A stretch of 64,000 bases of DNA. Source: Zoogloeaceae bacterium G21618-S1. GTDB taxonomy: Bacteria > Pseudomonadota > Gammaproteobacteria > Burkholderiales > Rhodocyclaceae. This document shows positions 15,544 to 24,176 of this stretch, piece by piece (the stretch's first letter is position 1; each line of letters begins with the position of its first letter). The stretch is from contig JAPWHF010000010.1 of the NCBI GenBank assembly GCA_027214125.1, positions 124,001 through 188,000 of the forward strand. Direction: 5' to 3'. Under the pieces are notes generated by a model. It was not told where the DNA came from and did not search any database. It saw only the letters and a program-made list of their open reading frames with translations. The translations under genes and the position numbers were made by a program.

Positions 15544-16092
15544 ATGAGCTTGGTCCAGAAAATCCATCACGTAGCCTACCGTTGCAATGACGCGCTGGAG
15601 ACGGCGCGCTGGTACGAAAAGCACCTCGACATGAAGCTGGTGCTGTCGATCGCCGAGGACGCCGTGCCCTCGACCGGCGCGCCTGACCCCTACATGCACA
15701 TCTTCATGGACGCCGGCATGGGCAACGTGCTGGCCTTCTTCGAGCTGCCCACCTGCGCGCCGATGGGCCGCGACGAAAACACGCCGAACTGGACCCAGCA
15801 TCTGGCGATGGAAGTTGATTCGGTCGACACGATGATGGCTGCCAAGGCGCGGCTCGAGGCCGCCGGCATCGAGGTGGTGGGGCCGACCGACCATGCGCTG
15901 TTCAAGTCGATCTACTTCTATGACCCGAATGGTCACCGGCTCGAGTTGGCCGCCAATACAACGCGTCCGGGTATGCTCGAAGCGCTCGACAAGGTGAAGT
16001 GGGACATGCTCGAGGAGTGGTCTAAAACCAAGAAAGCACCCAAGCACGCCGCCTGGATGCACGACGGCAGTTATGTGGAGATGTTCAAGTGA
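15544..16092 (+). CDS. VOC-superfamily metalloenzyme, candidate ring-cleavage dioxygenase
   Basis: Single vicinal-oxygen-chelate protein of 182 residues. A two-His-one-Glu metal triad can be placed at H9 (KIHHVAYRC), H86 (WTQHLAMEV) and E134 (NGHRLELAAN), the pattern of type I extradiol dioxygenases and glyoxalase-like enzymes. The gene is the first of an operon and overlaps the fumarylacetoacetase-family gene by 4 nt (GTGA). Because no cupin gentisate or homogentisate dioxygenase is in the window, while isomerase and hydrolase for its product are, this may be the ring-cleaving enzyme. It could instead be a lyase or isomerase. Fold and metal site are well supported; the reaction is inference. 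Confidence 0.85.
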   Translation: MSLVQKIHHVAYRCNDALETARWYEKHLDMKLVLSIAEDAVPSTGAPDPYMHIFMDAGMGNVLAFFELPTCAPMGRDENTPNWTQHLAMEVDSVDTMMAAKARLEAAGIEVVGPTDHALFKSIYFYDPNGHRLELAANTTRPGMLEALDKVKWDMLEEWSKTKKAPKHAAWMHDGSYVEMFK

Positions 16093-17105
16093 AACTTGCA
16101 ACCCTCAAGGCCGGCGGGCGCGACGGCACGCTGGTGGTGGTCAATCGTGACCTCACCCGTTGTCAGCGCGTGCCCGATGTGGCCGCCACGCTGCAGCAGG
16201 CGCTGGACAACTGGGTAGACACCGCGCCGCAACTGGCGGCGGTGTACGAGGTGCTCAACAATGGCGCGGCGCGTCATGCCGAGCCGTTTGATGCCGCCGC
16301 CTGCCATTCGCCGCTGCCGCGTGCCTATCAGTGGGCGGATGGCTCGGCCTACATCAACCATGTGGAGTTGGTGCGCAAGGCGCGCGGGGCGGAGCTGCCC
16401 GAGTCCTTCTACACCGATCCGCTGATGTATCAGGGGGGTTCCGACAGCTTCATCGGCCCGCGCGACACGGTCGTGGCCGACCCGGCCTGGGGCATCGACT
16501 TCGAGGCCGAAGTCACCGTGGTGACCGGCGACGTGCCGATGGGCGCCACGCCGGCCCAGGCCGCCGAGGCGATCCGGCTGGTGATGCTGGTCAATGACGT
16601 GAGCCTGCGCAACCTGATCCCCAACGAGCTGGCCAAGGGCTTCGGCTTCTTTCAGTCCAAGCCGGCGTCGGCCTTCAGCCCGGTGGCGGTCACGCCCGAC
16701 GAGCTGGGCGATGCCTGGCAGGGTGCGAAAGTGCATCTGCCGCTGCTGGTCGAGCTCAACGGCAAGCCTTTCGGCAAGCCCAACGCCGGTGTCGACATGA
16801 CCTTCAACTTCGGTCAGCTCGTCGCGCATGTGGCCAAGACGCGTGAGCTGGAAGCGGGCTCCATCATCGGCTCGGGCACGATCTCCAACAAGCAGGGCGA
16901 CCTGTGGGGCTCGAGTATCGATCACGGCGGCGTGGGCTACTGCTGCCTGGCCGAAGTGCGGATGTACGAGACCATCGAGCAAGGCAAGCCGGTGACACCC
17001 TTCATGCAGCCCGGTGACCGGGTACGCATCGAGATGAAGGACGCCGCCGGGAACAGTATTTTTGGCACCATCGATAACACCGTGGTGACGCCCAGCGCGT
17101 CGTAA
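16089..17105 (+). CDS. Fumarylacetoacetate hydrolase family protein
   Basis: The 338-residue protein has an N-terminal domain and a C-terminal FAH fold. Metal and substrate motifs are visible: WGIDFEAEVTVVTGDVP (acidic metal ligands), NEL then FGFFQSKPASAFSP, and GSIIGSGTISNKQ. FAH-family enzymes hydrolyse the C-C bond of fumarylacetoacetate, fumarylpyruvate or related acylpyruvates. The start is GTG, overlapping the VOC stop. In context it should hydrolyse the ring-cleavage product after isomerisation by MaiA, giving fumarate plus acetoacetate, pyruvate or an analogue. Confidence 0.9.
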   Translation: MKLATLKAGGRDGTLVVVNRDLTRCQRVPDVAATLQQALDNWVDTAPQLAAVYEVLNNGAARHAEPFDAAACHSPLPRAYQWADGSAYINHVELVRKARGAELPESFYTDPLMYQGGSDSFIGPRDTVVADPAWGIDFEAEVTVVTGDVPMGATPAQAAEAIRLVMLVNDVSLRNLIPNELAKGFGFFQSKPASAFSPVAVTPDELGDAWQGAKVHLPLLVELNGKPFGKPNAGVDMTFNFGQLVAHVAKTRELEAGSIIGSGTISNKQGDLWGSSIDHGGVGYCCLAEVRMYETIEQGKPVTPFMQPGDRVRIEMKDAAGNSIFGTIDNTVVTPSAS

Positions 17106-17142
17106 CACTGCAGCAACCCAATATAAAAAAGGTGGACGAGAC

Positions 17143-18171
17143 ATGAAAAAGACCCTGATCACCGCAGCCGTCGCGCTGCTTGGCAGCACCGCTGTGATGG
17201 CCGACGAGCCGATCATCCTCAAGGTGGCGCACTTCTGGCCGCCCACGGCGATGAGCCAGCAGAAGGTGCTCGAGCCGTGGTGTGCCAAGATCGAGCAGGA
17301 ATCGGCCGGCCGCATGAAGTGCCAGATTTACCCGGCCATGCAGCTCGGCGGCACGCCGCCGCAATTGATCCAGCAGGTGCAGGACGGCGTGGCCGACATC
17401 GTGTGGACGCTGCCCGGCTACACCGCCGGTCGCTACCCGTCGATGGAAGTCTTCGAGCTGCCCTTTATGACCAACCGCGCCGAGCCGGCCAGCCGTGCCG
17501 CGTGGCAGTACTACGAGCAATTCGGTCTGGAAGACTTTGCCAAGGTCAAGCCGCTGGCCTTTCATGTGCATGACGAAGGTTATGTGCACAACAACAAGCA
17601 TCCGATCACCAAGCTGTCGGACTTCCGCGGCCTCAAGATGCGCGCGCCGACCCGCCTGACCAACAAGATGATCGCGTCCTTTGGTGCCACCCCGGTGGCC
17701 ATGCCGCTGCCGGCCGTGGCCGAGGCCGTGTCCAAGGGCGTGGTCGATGGCTATGTGCTGCCGTGGGAAGTGATCCCGGCGGTGAAGCTGCACGAGATGA
17801 CCAAGTTCCACTCCGAGACCGACAAGTCGATGCCCTCGCTGTACACCGCGCTGTTCATCGTGGCCATGAACCCGGCCAAGTACGACAGCCTGCCGGCCGA
17901 CCTGAAGAAGGTCATCGACGCCAACTCGGGCGCCGATTTCTCGGCCTCGATCGGCAAGGCCTGGGACGTCTCCGCCCCGCCGGCGCGTGAAAAGGCGGTC
18001 GAGCACGGCAATGCGTTCGCCATGATTTCGGCCGACGAACTGACCAAGTGGCGCAAGGTCACCGACAAGCTCGCCGCGAGCTGGGTCAAGGAAATGGATG
18101 GCAAGGGCTACAAGGGCCAGGCCATGCTCGATGGCGCCAAGGCGCTGATCCAGAAAGCCAACGCACAATAA
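17143..18171 (+). CDS. dctP: TRAP transporter solute-binding protein, DctP family
   Basis: Periplasmic binding protein of 342 residues with a signal peptide (MKKTLITAAVALLGSTAVMA, cleaved before DEP). DctP features include KVAHFWPPTAMSQQ, FPFM-like ELPFMTNRAEP, and the region around LRGLKMRAPTRLTNKMIASF-like residues 160-185 that contains the carboxylate-binding Arg. It delivers a carboxylated ligand to the DctQM permease encoded downstream. Location inside a catabolic operon suggests the ligand is the pathway substrate, probably an aromatic acid. Confidence 0.94.
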   Translation: MKKTLITAAVALLGSTAVMADEPIILKVAHFWPPTAMSQQKVLEPWCAKIEQESAGRMKCQIYPAMQLGGTPPQLIQQVQDGVADIVWTLPGYTAGRYPSMEVFELPFMTNRAEPASRAAWQYYEQFGLEDFAKVKPLAFHVHDEGYVHNNKHPITKLSDFRGLKMRAPTRLTNKMIASFGATPVAMPLPAVAEAVSKGVVDGYVLPWEVIPAVKLHEMTKFHSETDKSMPSLYTALFIVAMNPAKYDSLPADLKKVIDANSGADFSASIGKAWDVSAPPAREKAVEHGNAFAMISADELTKWRKVTDKLAASWVKEMDGKGYKGQAMLDGAKALIQKANAQ

Positions 18172-18257
18172 GACGACGGCGCCGGGGCAGCCATGACGCG
18201 CCCCGGCCGCCGAACGCCTGCGCGTCTGCGGGCGCGCTACTGACCGAGAGACCTCCC

Positions 18258-18800
18258 ATGGCTGAAGCAATTCCCCGGTCCGGCGACGCGCCGGATCCGC
18301 GTCCGCGCGACCCGATCGGACGCTTTCTCTACGGCTGGTCGATGCTCTCCGCCATCGGCGGCAGCCTGACGCTGTTCGCGATCTGCGGCGTGTCGGTGTA
18401 CAGCGTGGTCGGCCGCTGGCTGACCGACGAGCCGGTGCTCGGCGATGTCGAGCTGGTGCAGATGGGGTGCGCGCTGGCGGTGGCCGCTTTCCTGCCCTGG
18501 GCGCAGATGAAGAACGCCCACGTGATCGTCGACTTCTTCACCCACACCGCCTCGCCCGGCGTGCGCCGGGTGCTTGATCGCATTGCCGCGGTCATCCTGA
18601 CGGTGCTGGCCTTCGTCATTTCGTGGCGCAGTTTCGTCGGCGCTTGGGAAGCGTACGAGACCGGCGAGACCACCATGCTGCTGGGCTGGCCGCTGTGGTG
18701 GTCGTACACCACGCTCGGCCCGGGCTTCTTCCTGCTCGGCCTGACCGCCGCCTACACCGCCTGGAAAGGCACGCTGCACAGTGAAGGGGGCATGGAATGA
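18258..18800 (+). CDS. dctQ: TRAP transporter small permease, DctQ
   Basis: The 180-residue membrane protein has four transmembrane helices (about 32-52, 70-90, 108-128 and 148-170), the standard DctQ layout. I use the ATG at 18258 preceded by GAGAG; the frame is open further upstream but overlaps non-homologous sequence. Its last codons overlap the dctM start by 4 nt (ATGA). It bridges the binding protein and the large permease. Confidence 0.92.
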   Translation: MAEAIPRSGDAPDPRPRDPIGRFLYGWSMLSAIGGSLTLFAICGVSVYSVVGRWLTDEPVLGDVELVQMGCALAVAAFLPWAQMKNAHVIVDFFTHTASPGVRRVLDRIAAVILTVLAFVISWRSFVGAWEAYETGETTMLLGWPLWWSYTTLGPGFFLLGLTAAYTAWKGTLHSEGGME

Positions 18801-20122
18801 GTTCCGTCGAAATCGGATTCGCCATCGGCGCCTTGACGCTGGTGATGCTTGCCTTCCGGGTGCATATCGGCATGGCCATGCTGCTCGGTGGCTCCATCGG
18901 CTATACCCTGGTGTCCGGTTGGGAACCGCTGATGAGCTACTTCAAGCACCTCGCCTACGGTCGCTTCTCGGTCTACGACCTGTCGGTGGTGCCGCTGTTT
19001 TTGCTGATGGGCAATGTCGCCTCCAAGGGCGGCCTGTCGCGTCGGCTGTTCGAGGCCACCAACGCCTTCCTCGGCCACTACCCCGGCGGCGTGGCGATGA
19101 GCGCCATTGGCGCCTGCGCCGGCTTCGGTGCCATCTGCGGTTCCTCGCTGGCCACTGCGGCCACCATGGGCCAGGTCGCGCTGCCCGAGCTGCGTCGCTG
19201 CAACTACTCGCCTTCGCTGGCTACGGGGGCACTGGCCGCCGGCGGCACGCTGGGCATCTTGATTCCGCCCTCCGTGGTGCTGGTGATCTACGCCATTCTG
19301 GCCGAGCAGAACGTGGCCGCGCTGTTCATGGCCGCGCTCATTCCCGGTCTGATCGCCATGTTTGGATACATGCTGGTGGTGAGTCTGTATGCCCGATTCG
19401 TGCCCGGCAGCGGCCCGGCCTCGGCGCCCCTGCCGTGGCGGCAGCGCCTGCAGGCGGTGGGCCGGGTGTGGCCGATCCTGGCGGTGTTCATCACCGTGAT
19501 TGGCGGTATCTACGGTGGCATCTTCACCCCGACCGAAGCGGCGGCCGTGGGCACCTTTGCCACCACCGCGCTGGCTGTAGCCTCGCGCGAGATGCGCTGG
19601 CGCGAATTCATGGCGGCGGTGCTCGGTGCGGCCGAGGCGACCGCGATGATCTTTCTGATCCTGCTCGGCGCCGACGTGCTCAACGCCTTCCTGGCGCTGT
19701 CGCAGATGCCGGTGGCGATTGCCGACTGGGTGCTGGCCAGCGGCTACCCGCCGATGGTGGTGTTGTTTGCCATGATCCTCGCCTATCTGGTGCTCGGCTG
19801 CGTGATGGATAGCCTGTCGATGATCCTGCTGACCATTCCGGTCTTCCTGCCCATCATCATGGGGTTGGACTACTGGGGTCTGGGCTATAGCGACAAGGCG
19901 ATCTGGTTTGGCATTCTGGCCCTGATGGTGGTCGAGATCGGCCTGATCACGCCGCCGGTGGGCATGAACGTGTTCATCATCAATTCGCTCGCCAAGGATG
20001 TGCCGATGAAGGAAACCTTCCGCGGCGTGCTGCCTTTTCTCGCCTCGGACCTGCTGCGCATTGTGCTGATTGCCTTCTTCCCGGGCGTGGCGCTGTGGCT
20101 GGTGCATGTGCTCGGCGGCTGA
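18797..20122 (+). CDS. dctM: TRAP transporter large permease, DctM
   Basis: The 441-residue integral membrane protein has about 12-13 helices. DctM hallmarks include GFGAICGSSLATAATMGQVALPE, split here by context into GFGAICGSSLATAAT and the following helix, and AAGGTLGILIPPSVVLVIY. Late motifs are GIFTPTEAAAVGTFA and EIGLITPPVGMNVFI. It imports the DctP-delivered solute with a Na+ or H+ gradient. It is translationally coupled to dctQ and followed after 21 nt by maiA. Confidence 0.94.
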   Translation: MSSVEIGFAIGALTLVMLAFRVHIGMAMLLGGSIGYTLVSGWEPLMSYFKHLAYGRFSVYDLSVVPLFLLMGNVASKGGLSRRLFEATNAFLGHYPGGVAMSAIGACAGFGAICGSSLATAATMGQVALPELRRCNYSPSLATGALAAGGTLGILIPPSVVLVIYAILAEQNVAALFMAALIPGLIAMFGYMLVVSLYARFVPGSGPASAPLPWRQRLQAVGRVWPILAVFITVIGGIYGGIFTPTEAAAVGTFATTALAVASREMRWREFMAAVLGAAEATAMIFLILLGADVLNAFLALSQMPVAIADWVLASGYPPMVVLFAMILAYLVLGCVMDSLSMILLTIPVFLPIIMGLDYWGLGYSDKAIWFGILALMVVEIGLITPPVGMNVFIINSLAKDVPMKETFRGVLPFLASDLLRIVLIAFFPGVALWLVHVLGG

Positions 20123-20143
20123 TGGCTGGCACAGGAGACTGAC

Positions 20144-20788
20144 ATGAAGCTCTACACGTATTTTCGCTCCTCGGCGGCCTACCGCGTCCGCATCGCGCTC
20201 AACCTCAAGGGCTTGCCCTGGGAGGCCGCGGCGGTGCATCTGGCACGTGATGGCGGCGAGCAGCATTCGGATGCCTACCGCGCGGTGAACCCGGCCGCGC
20301 TGGTGCCCACGCTCGAAGACCGCGGCGCCACGCTGACCCAGTCGCTGGCGATCATCGAGTATCTTGAAGAACTCCGCCCGCAGCCCGCGCTGCTGCCGAG
20401 CAACCTGATTGCGCGGGCCCGGGTGCGGGCGATTGCGCAAGCGATTGCCTGTGATATTCACCCGATCAATAACCTGCGGGTGCTCCAATACCTGACTGGA
20501 GAAATGGGCCTGAGCGAAGCGCAGAAGATGCAGTGGTATCGGCATTGGGTCGATACCGGTCTGGCGGCGGTCGAGGCCATGCTGGCCGAGCACCCCGACA
20601 CCGGCGTGTTCTGCCATGGCGACAACCCGGGCCTGGCCGATTGCTGTCTGGTGCCGCAGGTGTATAACGCGCGGCGCTTCAACTGCCGGCTCGACAATGT
20701 GCCGACCGTGATGCGCATTGTCGAGGCTTGTGAGGGCTTGCCGGCCTTCCAGGTGGCATCGCCCGGCGCACAGGCGGATGCCGAGTAA
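20144..20788 (+). CDS. maiA: Maleylacetoacetate isomerase (zeta-class glutathione transferase)
   Basis: The 214-residue protein begins with YFRSSAAYRVRIALNLKG, the zeta-GST active-site motif (Ser kept; Cys of SSCXWRVRIAL replaced by Ala). The thioredoxin fold and helical C-terminal domain are intact, including PINNLRVLQYL. It isomerises maleylacetoacetate or maleylpyruvate to the fumaryl form using glutathione. As the last catabolic gene of the operon it strongly points to ring cleavage between a hydroxyl and a carboxyl or acetyl side chain. The MFS gene start overlaps its end by 11 nt. Confidence 0.93.
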   Translation: MKLYTYFRSSAAYRVRIALNLKGLPWEAAAVHLARDGGEQHSDAYRAVNPAALVPTLEDRGATLTQSLAIIEYLEELRPQPALLPSNLIARARVRAIAQAIACDIHPINNLRVLQYLTGEMGLSEAQKMQWYRHWVDTGLAAVEAMLAEHPDTGVFCHGDNPGLADCCLVPQVYNARRFNCRLDNVPTVMRIVEACEGLPAFQVASPGAQADAE

Positions 20789-21995
20789 GCCCGACGCACC
20801 GGCGGTGCCCGGGTTGGGCATCGCCATCTTGCTGACCACGCTGGTGGCGCTGGGCCCATTGTCGACAGATTTCTACCTGCCCTCGCTGCCGGCCATGACC
20901 GCCGCGCTGGGCACCGACGTGGCAAGCACTCAGCTCACGCTGTCGATCTTTCTCGGCGGTTTCGCCATCGGTCAGCTGTTCTACGGGCCGTTGTCCGACC
21001 GCTTCGGTCGCCGCCCGCTGATGCTCGCCGGGCTGATCATATTTCTTGTCGCCAGCATTGCCTGCGCGCTCGCGCCCAATATCGAGACCTTGATCGCCGC
21101 GCGCTTTGTGCAGGCCATCGGCGCCTGTGCCGGGCCGGTGCTGGGGCGCACGGTGGTGCGTGACCTCTACGGCCCGAAAGACTCGGCGCGCATGCTGTCG
21201 TACATCTCGGCCGCCATGGCGCTGGCACCGCTGCTCGGGCCGGTGTTCGGCGGCTGGCTGTCGGTGGTCTTCAGCTGGCGGGCGACCTTTGTGTTTCTGG
21301 TCATCTACTCGGCGCTGCAAACCGCGGCCACCTGGCAGTTGCTCGCCGAGAGCAACCGCCAGCCCGATCCCACGGCCATCCAGCCGCGGCGCATCGTTGC
21401 CAACTACGGCCGGCTGCTCGGCGACACCACCTACCGTGGCGTGCTGCTGTGCAACGGCCTGGCCTATGCCGGCATGTTCGCCTTCATCTCGGGCGCGCCC
21501 TTCGTCTTCATCAACCTGTTCGGCTTCAGCCCGCAAACCATGGGCCTGGCCTTCGGGCTGATGGTGTCGGGTTTCATCACCGGCACCATGTCCTCCGGCC
21601 GGTTGGCCTCGCGCTACGGGCCTGACAGCATTCTCACCGCCGGCGTGGTGATTGGCAGCCTGGGTGGCGCGGTAATGTTGGCGTTCGCGATCAGTGGCTG
21701 GCAGCACCCGGTGGCGATCATGGTGCCCATGTGGCTGGTGACATGCGGCATCGGCTTCATCATGCCCAACGCCACGGCCATCGCGCTGGCGCCGTGGCCG
21801 ACCATGGCCGGTGCCGCCGCCTCGTTGATGGGCTTCTCGCAAATGGCACTGGCCGCGGCCTTTGGTATCTTTGTGGGTCACAGCTTCACGGATTCCACCG
21901 TGCCCATGGCGGCGGCCATCTCGGTCGGCATGGGCGGCTCGCTGCTCAGCTACTTGTTGTGGGTACGGCCGGGTACGCGTCGGCCGGCGGGATGA
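20778..21995 (+). CDS. MFS multidrug exporter of the Bcr/CflA family
   Basis: The 405-residue protein has 12 predicted helices. Motifs include LGPLSTDFYLPSLPAM (helix 1), GQLFYGPLSDRFGRRP (loop 2-3 motif A) and RFVQAIGACAGPVLGRTVVRD (motif B/C), all typical of Bcr/CflA drug:H+ antiporters. I use the ATG at 20778, where the first helix region begins, overlapping maiA. The 3' end overlaps the convergent ABC gene by 50 nt. It may export an aromatic compound or pathway intermediate, given the operon position. Confidence 0.92.
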   Translation: MPSKPDAPAVPGLGIAILLTTLVALGPLSTDFYLPSLPAMTAALGTDVASTQLTLSIFLGGFAIGQLFYGPLSDRFGRRPLMLAGLIIFLVASIACALAPNIETLIAARFVQAIGACAGPVLGRTVVRDLYGPKDSARMLSYISAAMALAPLLGPVFGGWLSVVFSWRATFVFLVIYSALQTAATWQLLAESNRQPDPTAIQPRRIVANYGRLLGDTTYRGVLLCNGLAYAGMFAFISGAPFVFINLFGFSPQTMGLAFGLMVSGFITGTMSSGRLASRYGPDSILTAGVVIGSLGGAVMLAFAISGWQHPVAIMVPMWLVTCGIGFIMPNATAIALAPWPTMAGAAASLMGFSQMALAAAFGIFVGHSFTDSTVPMAAAISVGMGGSLLSYLLWVRPGTRRPAG

Positions 21996-23682
21996 GCGCG
22001 GCCTGGCCCAGCACGATCTGTCGGGGATGAAAGCGTCGCAGGCTGCTGCGGTGACCGACGCTGATGACGGCGGTATCGGGCAGGCGGGTGTCGAGCAGGT
22101 GGTAGAGCCGGGTCTCGGTGGCCTCGTCTAGCGCCGAGGTCGCTTCATCAAGAAACAACCAGCGCGGGCGCCTCAAGAGCACTCGGGTAAAGGCCAGGCG
22201 TTGCTGCTCGCCGGGCGACAAAGCCTTGTCCCAGTCGCGCGCCTCGTTAAGCGCTGCACCCAGCGCACCCAGATTGACCGCCAGTAGCGCCTCGCGCATG
22301 GCCGCCTCATCGACCGTGTCGTCGTCCATGCGTAGCCAGTCGTGGAGTGCGCCGACGGGCAGGTAGGGTTGCTGTGGCAAAAACATCAGCGGCCCCGCTG
22401 CCGGCATGTGAATGATGCCGTCGCCATGCGGCCACAGCCCGGCCAGCGCGCGCAGCAAGGTGCTCTTGCCGGCGCCGGACGGGCCCGACACCAGCACGCG
22501 TTCGCCTGGTGCGATGCTCATCGCCGCCAGATCGGACAGCGGGACGCCGTCGGGCCGGCGGGTGGACAGGTGGTCGATGTGCAGCATGTCGGCGTCGGCG
22601 TGCTGAACGATGGTGCTGTGTGCCATGTCCTCGCGTGCCGTCGCCAGCGCCTGCTCGAAACCGGCCAGGCGGTCGATGGTGGCGAACCACTCGGCCAGCT
22701 CGGTGTAGGCCGACACAAACCAGCTGCAGGCACCTTGCACCTGATCGAAGGCCTGCGCAGTCTGCATCAGCCCGCCGAGCGCGATGCCGCCCGAGAAGTA
22801 GCGCGGCGCCGCGGCGAGGAAGGGGAAAATGATGGCCAGCTGCCCGTAACCCGACGAGAACCATGTCAGCCGCTTGATGCGGCCGATCAGGCGCATCCAG
22901 TTGTCTTGCACCCGCTCGAACGCGGTGTCGAGACGACGGCGTTCGGCGGCCTCGTCGCGCCCCAGGGCGATGGCTTCGGCATGCTCGCGGGCGCGCACCA
23001 GGCCAAAGCGGAAGTCGGCCTCACGTCGCTGTTGCTCGGCATTGAGCGGCGTCAGGCTGCGCCCCAGACGATGGGTCACCCATGCGCCCGCGGCGGAATA
23101 GATCAGCGCGGCCCAGAGCATGAAGCCGGGCACCACAATGCCGCCGGGCAGGGTGGCATCGCCCGACAGCACCCACAGGATGCCGGCGAAGGAGGCCAGC
23201 GTGACGATGGCGTTGAGCAGGCCGACGCCGAGACTGAGCGTGGTGTCGACAAACAGCCGCAGGTCGTCGGCGATGCGTTGGTCCGGGTTGTCGATACCGG
23301 TGGTGTCGGCCAGCAGTTGCAGGCGGTATTGAATGCCCTTGTCGAGCCAGCGGCTCAGCAGTTGATGGCTCATCCATGCGCGCCAGCGGATCTGCAGGCG
23401 CTGGTTGAGGTAGCGCTGGTAGACCGTGACGGCGATGAAGGAGACTGCCAGCAGCGAGAAGCGCAGCAGCTGGTGGGCGAAGGCGTCGCCGTCGCGCGCC
23501 TGCAAGGCGGTGTAAAAATCGTTGTTCCAGGCATTGAAGCGGACGTTCAGCCAAACGCTGCCCAGACTCAGCCCGAGCACGGCGATCAGCAGGGCCCAAG
23601 CGGGGCGTGCCGCGCGTGTGCGCCAGAACGGCGCGCTCAGGCGCCAGGCGAGGCGCAGTCTTGAGGGGGTGTCGGATGGCAT
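21946..23682 (-). CDS. SbmA/BacA-YddA-like ABC transporter (fused membrane and ATPase domains)
   Basis: The 578-residue protein has an N-terminal ABC_membrane_2-type domain (NVRFNAWNNDFYTALQARDG, six helices) and a C-terminal ATPase. The ATPase shows Walker A GPSGAGKST, signature LSPGEQQRLAF and Walker B WLFLDEATSALDE. YddA-like half-transporters act as homodimers; relatives move peptides, cobalamin or unknown solutes. The start at 23682 avoids overlap with the upstream gene, but no clear ribosome site is visible, so 23733 remains possible. The upstream small gene ends 16 nt before. Substrate is unknown. Confidence 0.9.
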   Translation of the reverse strand: MPSDTPSRLRLAWRLSAPFWRTRAARPAWALLIAVLGLSLGSVWLNVRFNAWNNDFYTALQARDGDAFAHQLLRFSLLAVSFIAVTVYQRYLNQRLQIRWRAWMSHQLLSRWLDKGIQYRLQLLADTTGIDNPDQRIADDLRLFVDTTLSLGVGLLNAIVTLASFAGILWVLSGDATLPGGIVVPGFMLWAALIYSAAGAWVTHRLGRSLTPLNAEQQRREADFRFGLVRAREHAEAIALGRDEAAERRRLDTAFERVQDNWMRLIGRIKRLTWFSSGYGQLAIIFPFLAAAPRYFSGGIALGGLMQTAQAFDQVQGACSWFVSAYTELAEWFATIDRLAGFEQALATAREDMAHSTIVQHADADMLHIDHLSTRRPDGVPLSDLAAMSIAPGERVLVSGPSGAGKSTLLRALAGLWPHGDGIIHMPAAGPLMFLPQQPYLPVGALHDWLRMDDDTVDEAAMREALLAVNLGALGAALNEARDWDKALSPGEQQRLAFTRVLLRRPRWLFLDEATSALDEATETRLYHLLDTRLPDTAVISVGHRSSLRRFHPRQIVLGQAALIPPADAYPAVPTTSS

Positions 23683-23698
23683 GTGAGTGTGGCGAGCG

Positions 23699-24034
23699 TC
23701 AGAACAGAACGACGTGCGCCGCGCCGTTGGCATCGAGGCGCTGGCGGTAGATCACGCCATGTCGCGTGACCCATAGCAGGTAGGGTCCGCCGGCGGGTGG
23801 GAGTAGCGAAAACGGGCCGTCGGCGTGCAGGCGCAGCACGGTCTCGCCGGAGGGGGAGACCAGGGTGACCTTGATGCCGGTGGTGAGCGCCTGGCCGGAG
23901 GCGGTCGTCTGTTTGCTGCGGCTGACGGCCCCTTGCGGGTCAGCGGTTTCGGTGGCCATCGCGTCGTTGCCGAGCGCGAAGGCGATGGCGGCGGCACGCA
24001 GGAAAGCGCGCAGAACGGTGTTGTCGAAGGGCAT
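23699..24034 (-). CDS. Small secreted protein of unknown function
   Basis: I do not recognise a family. The 111-residue product starts MPFDNTVLRAFLRAAAIAFA, a likely signal or anchor segment, then a Thr/Ser-rich linker and a beta-strand-rich end (GIKVTLVSPSGETVLRLHADG, with GPYLLWVTRHGVIYRQRL later). This looks like a small beta-sandwich of the peptidase-regulatory/DUF2012 kind, but that is a guess. The start at 24034 has GAGG 7 nt upstream; the frame is open to 24100. It is probably co-transcribed with the ABC exporter downstream. Confidence 0.6.
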   Translation of the reverse strand: MPFDNTVLRAFLRAAAIAFALGNDAMATETADPQGAVSRSKQTTASGQALTTGIKVTLVSPSGETVLRLHADGPFSLLPPAGGPYLLWVTRHGVIYRQRLDANGAAHVVLF

Positions 24035-24176
24035 GGCGTACCTCGGCACGAGACAATCAGTCGGTGACGTAAATGCGAACGCTCGTGCGTCGTTCCTCAC
24101 GCCATGGTGAATGATGTGACGGGCGGTGGGCCCGCGCGCCCGATGTCAGGCACGCGAGCCTCGGTTGCCGGCCGTT

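Noticed and set aside
18752-20839. 695-residue open frame on the minus strand
   Set aside because: Opposite dctM and maiA, with His/Gln/Arg-rich low-complexity translation and no family features.
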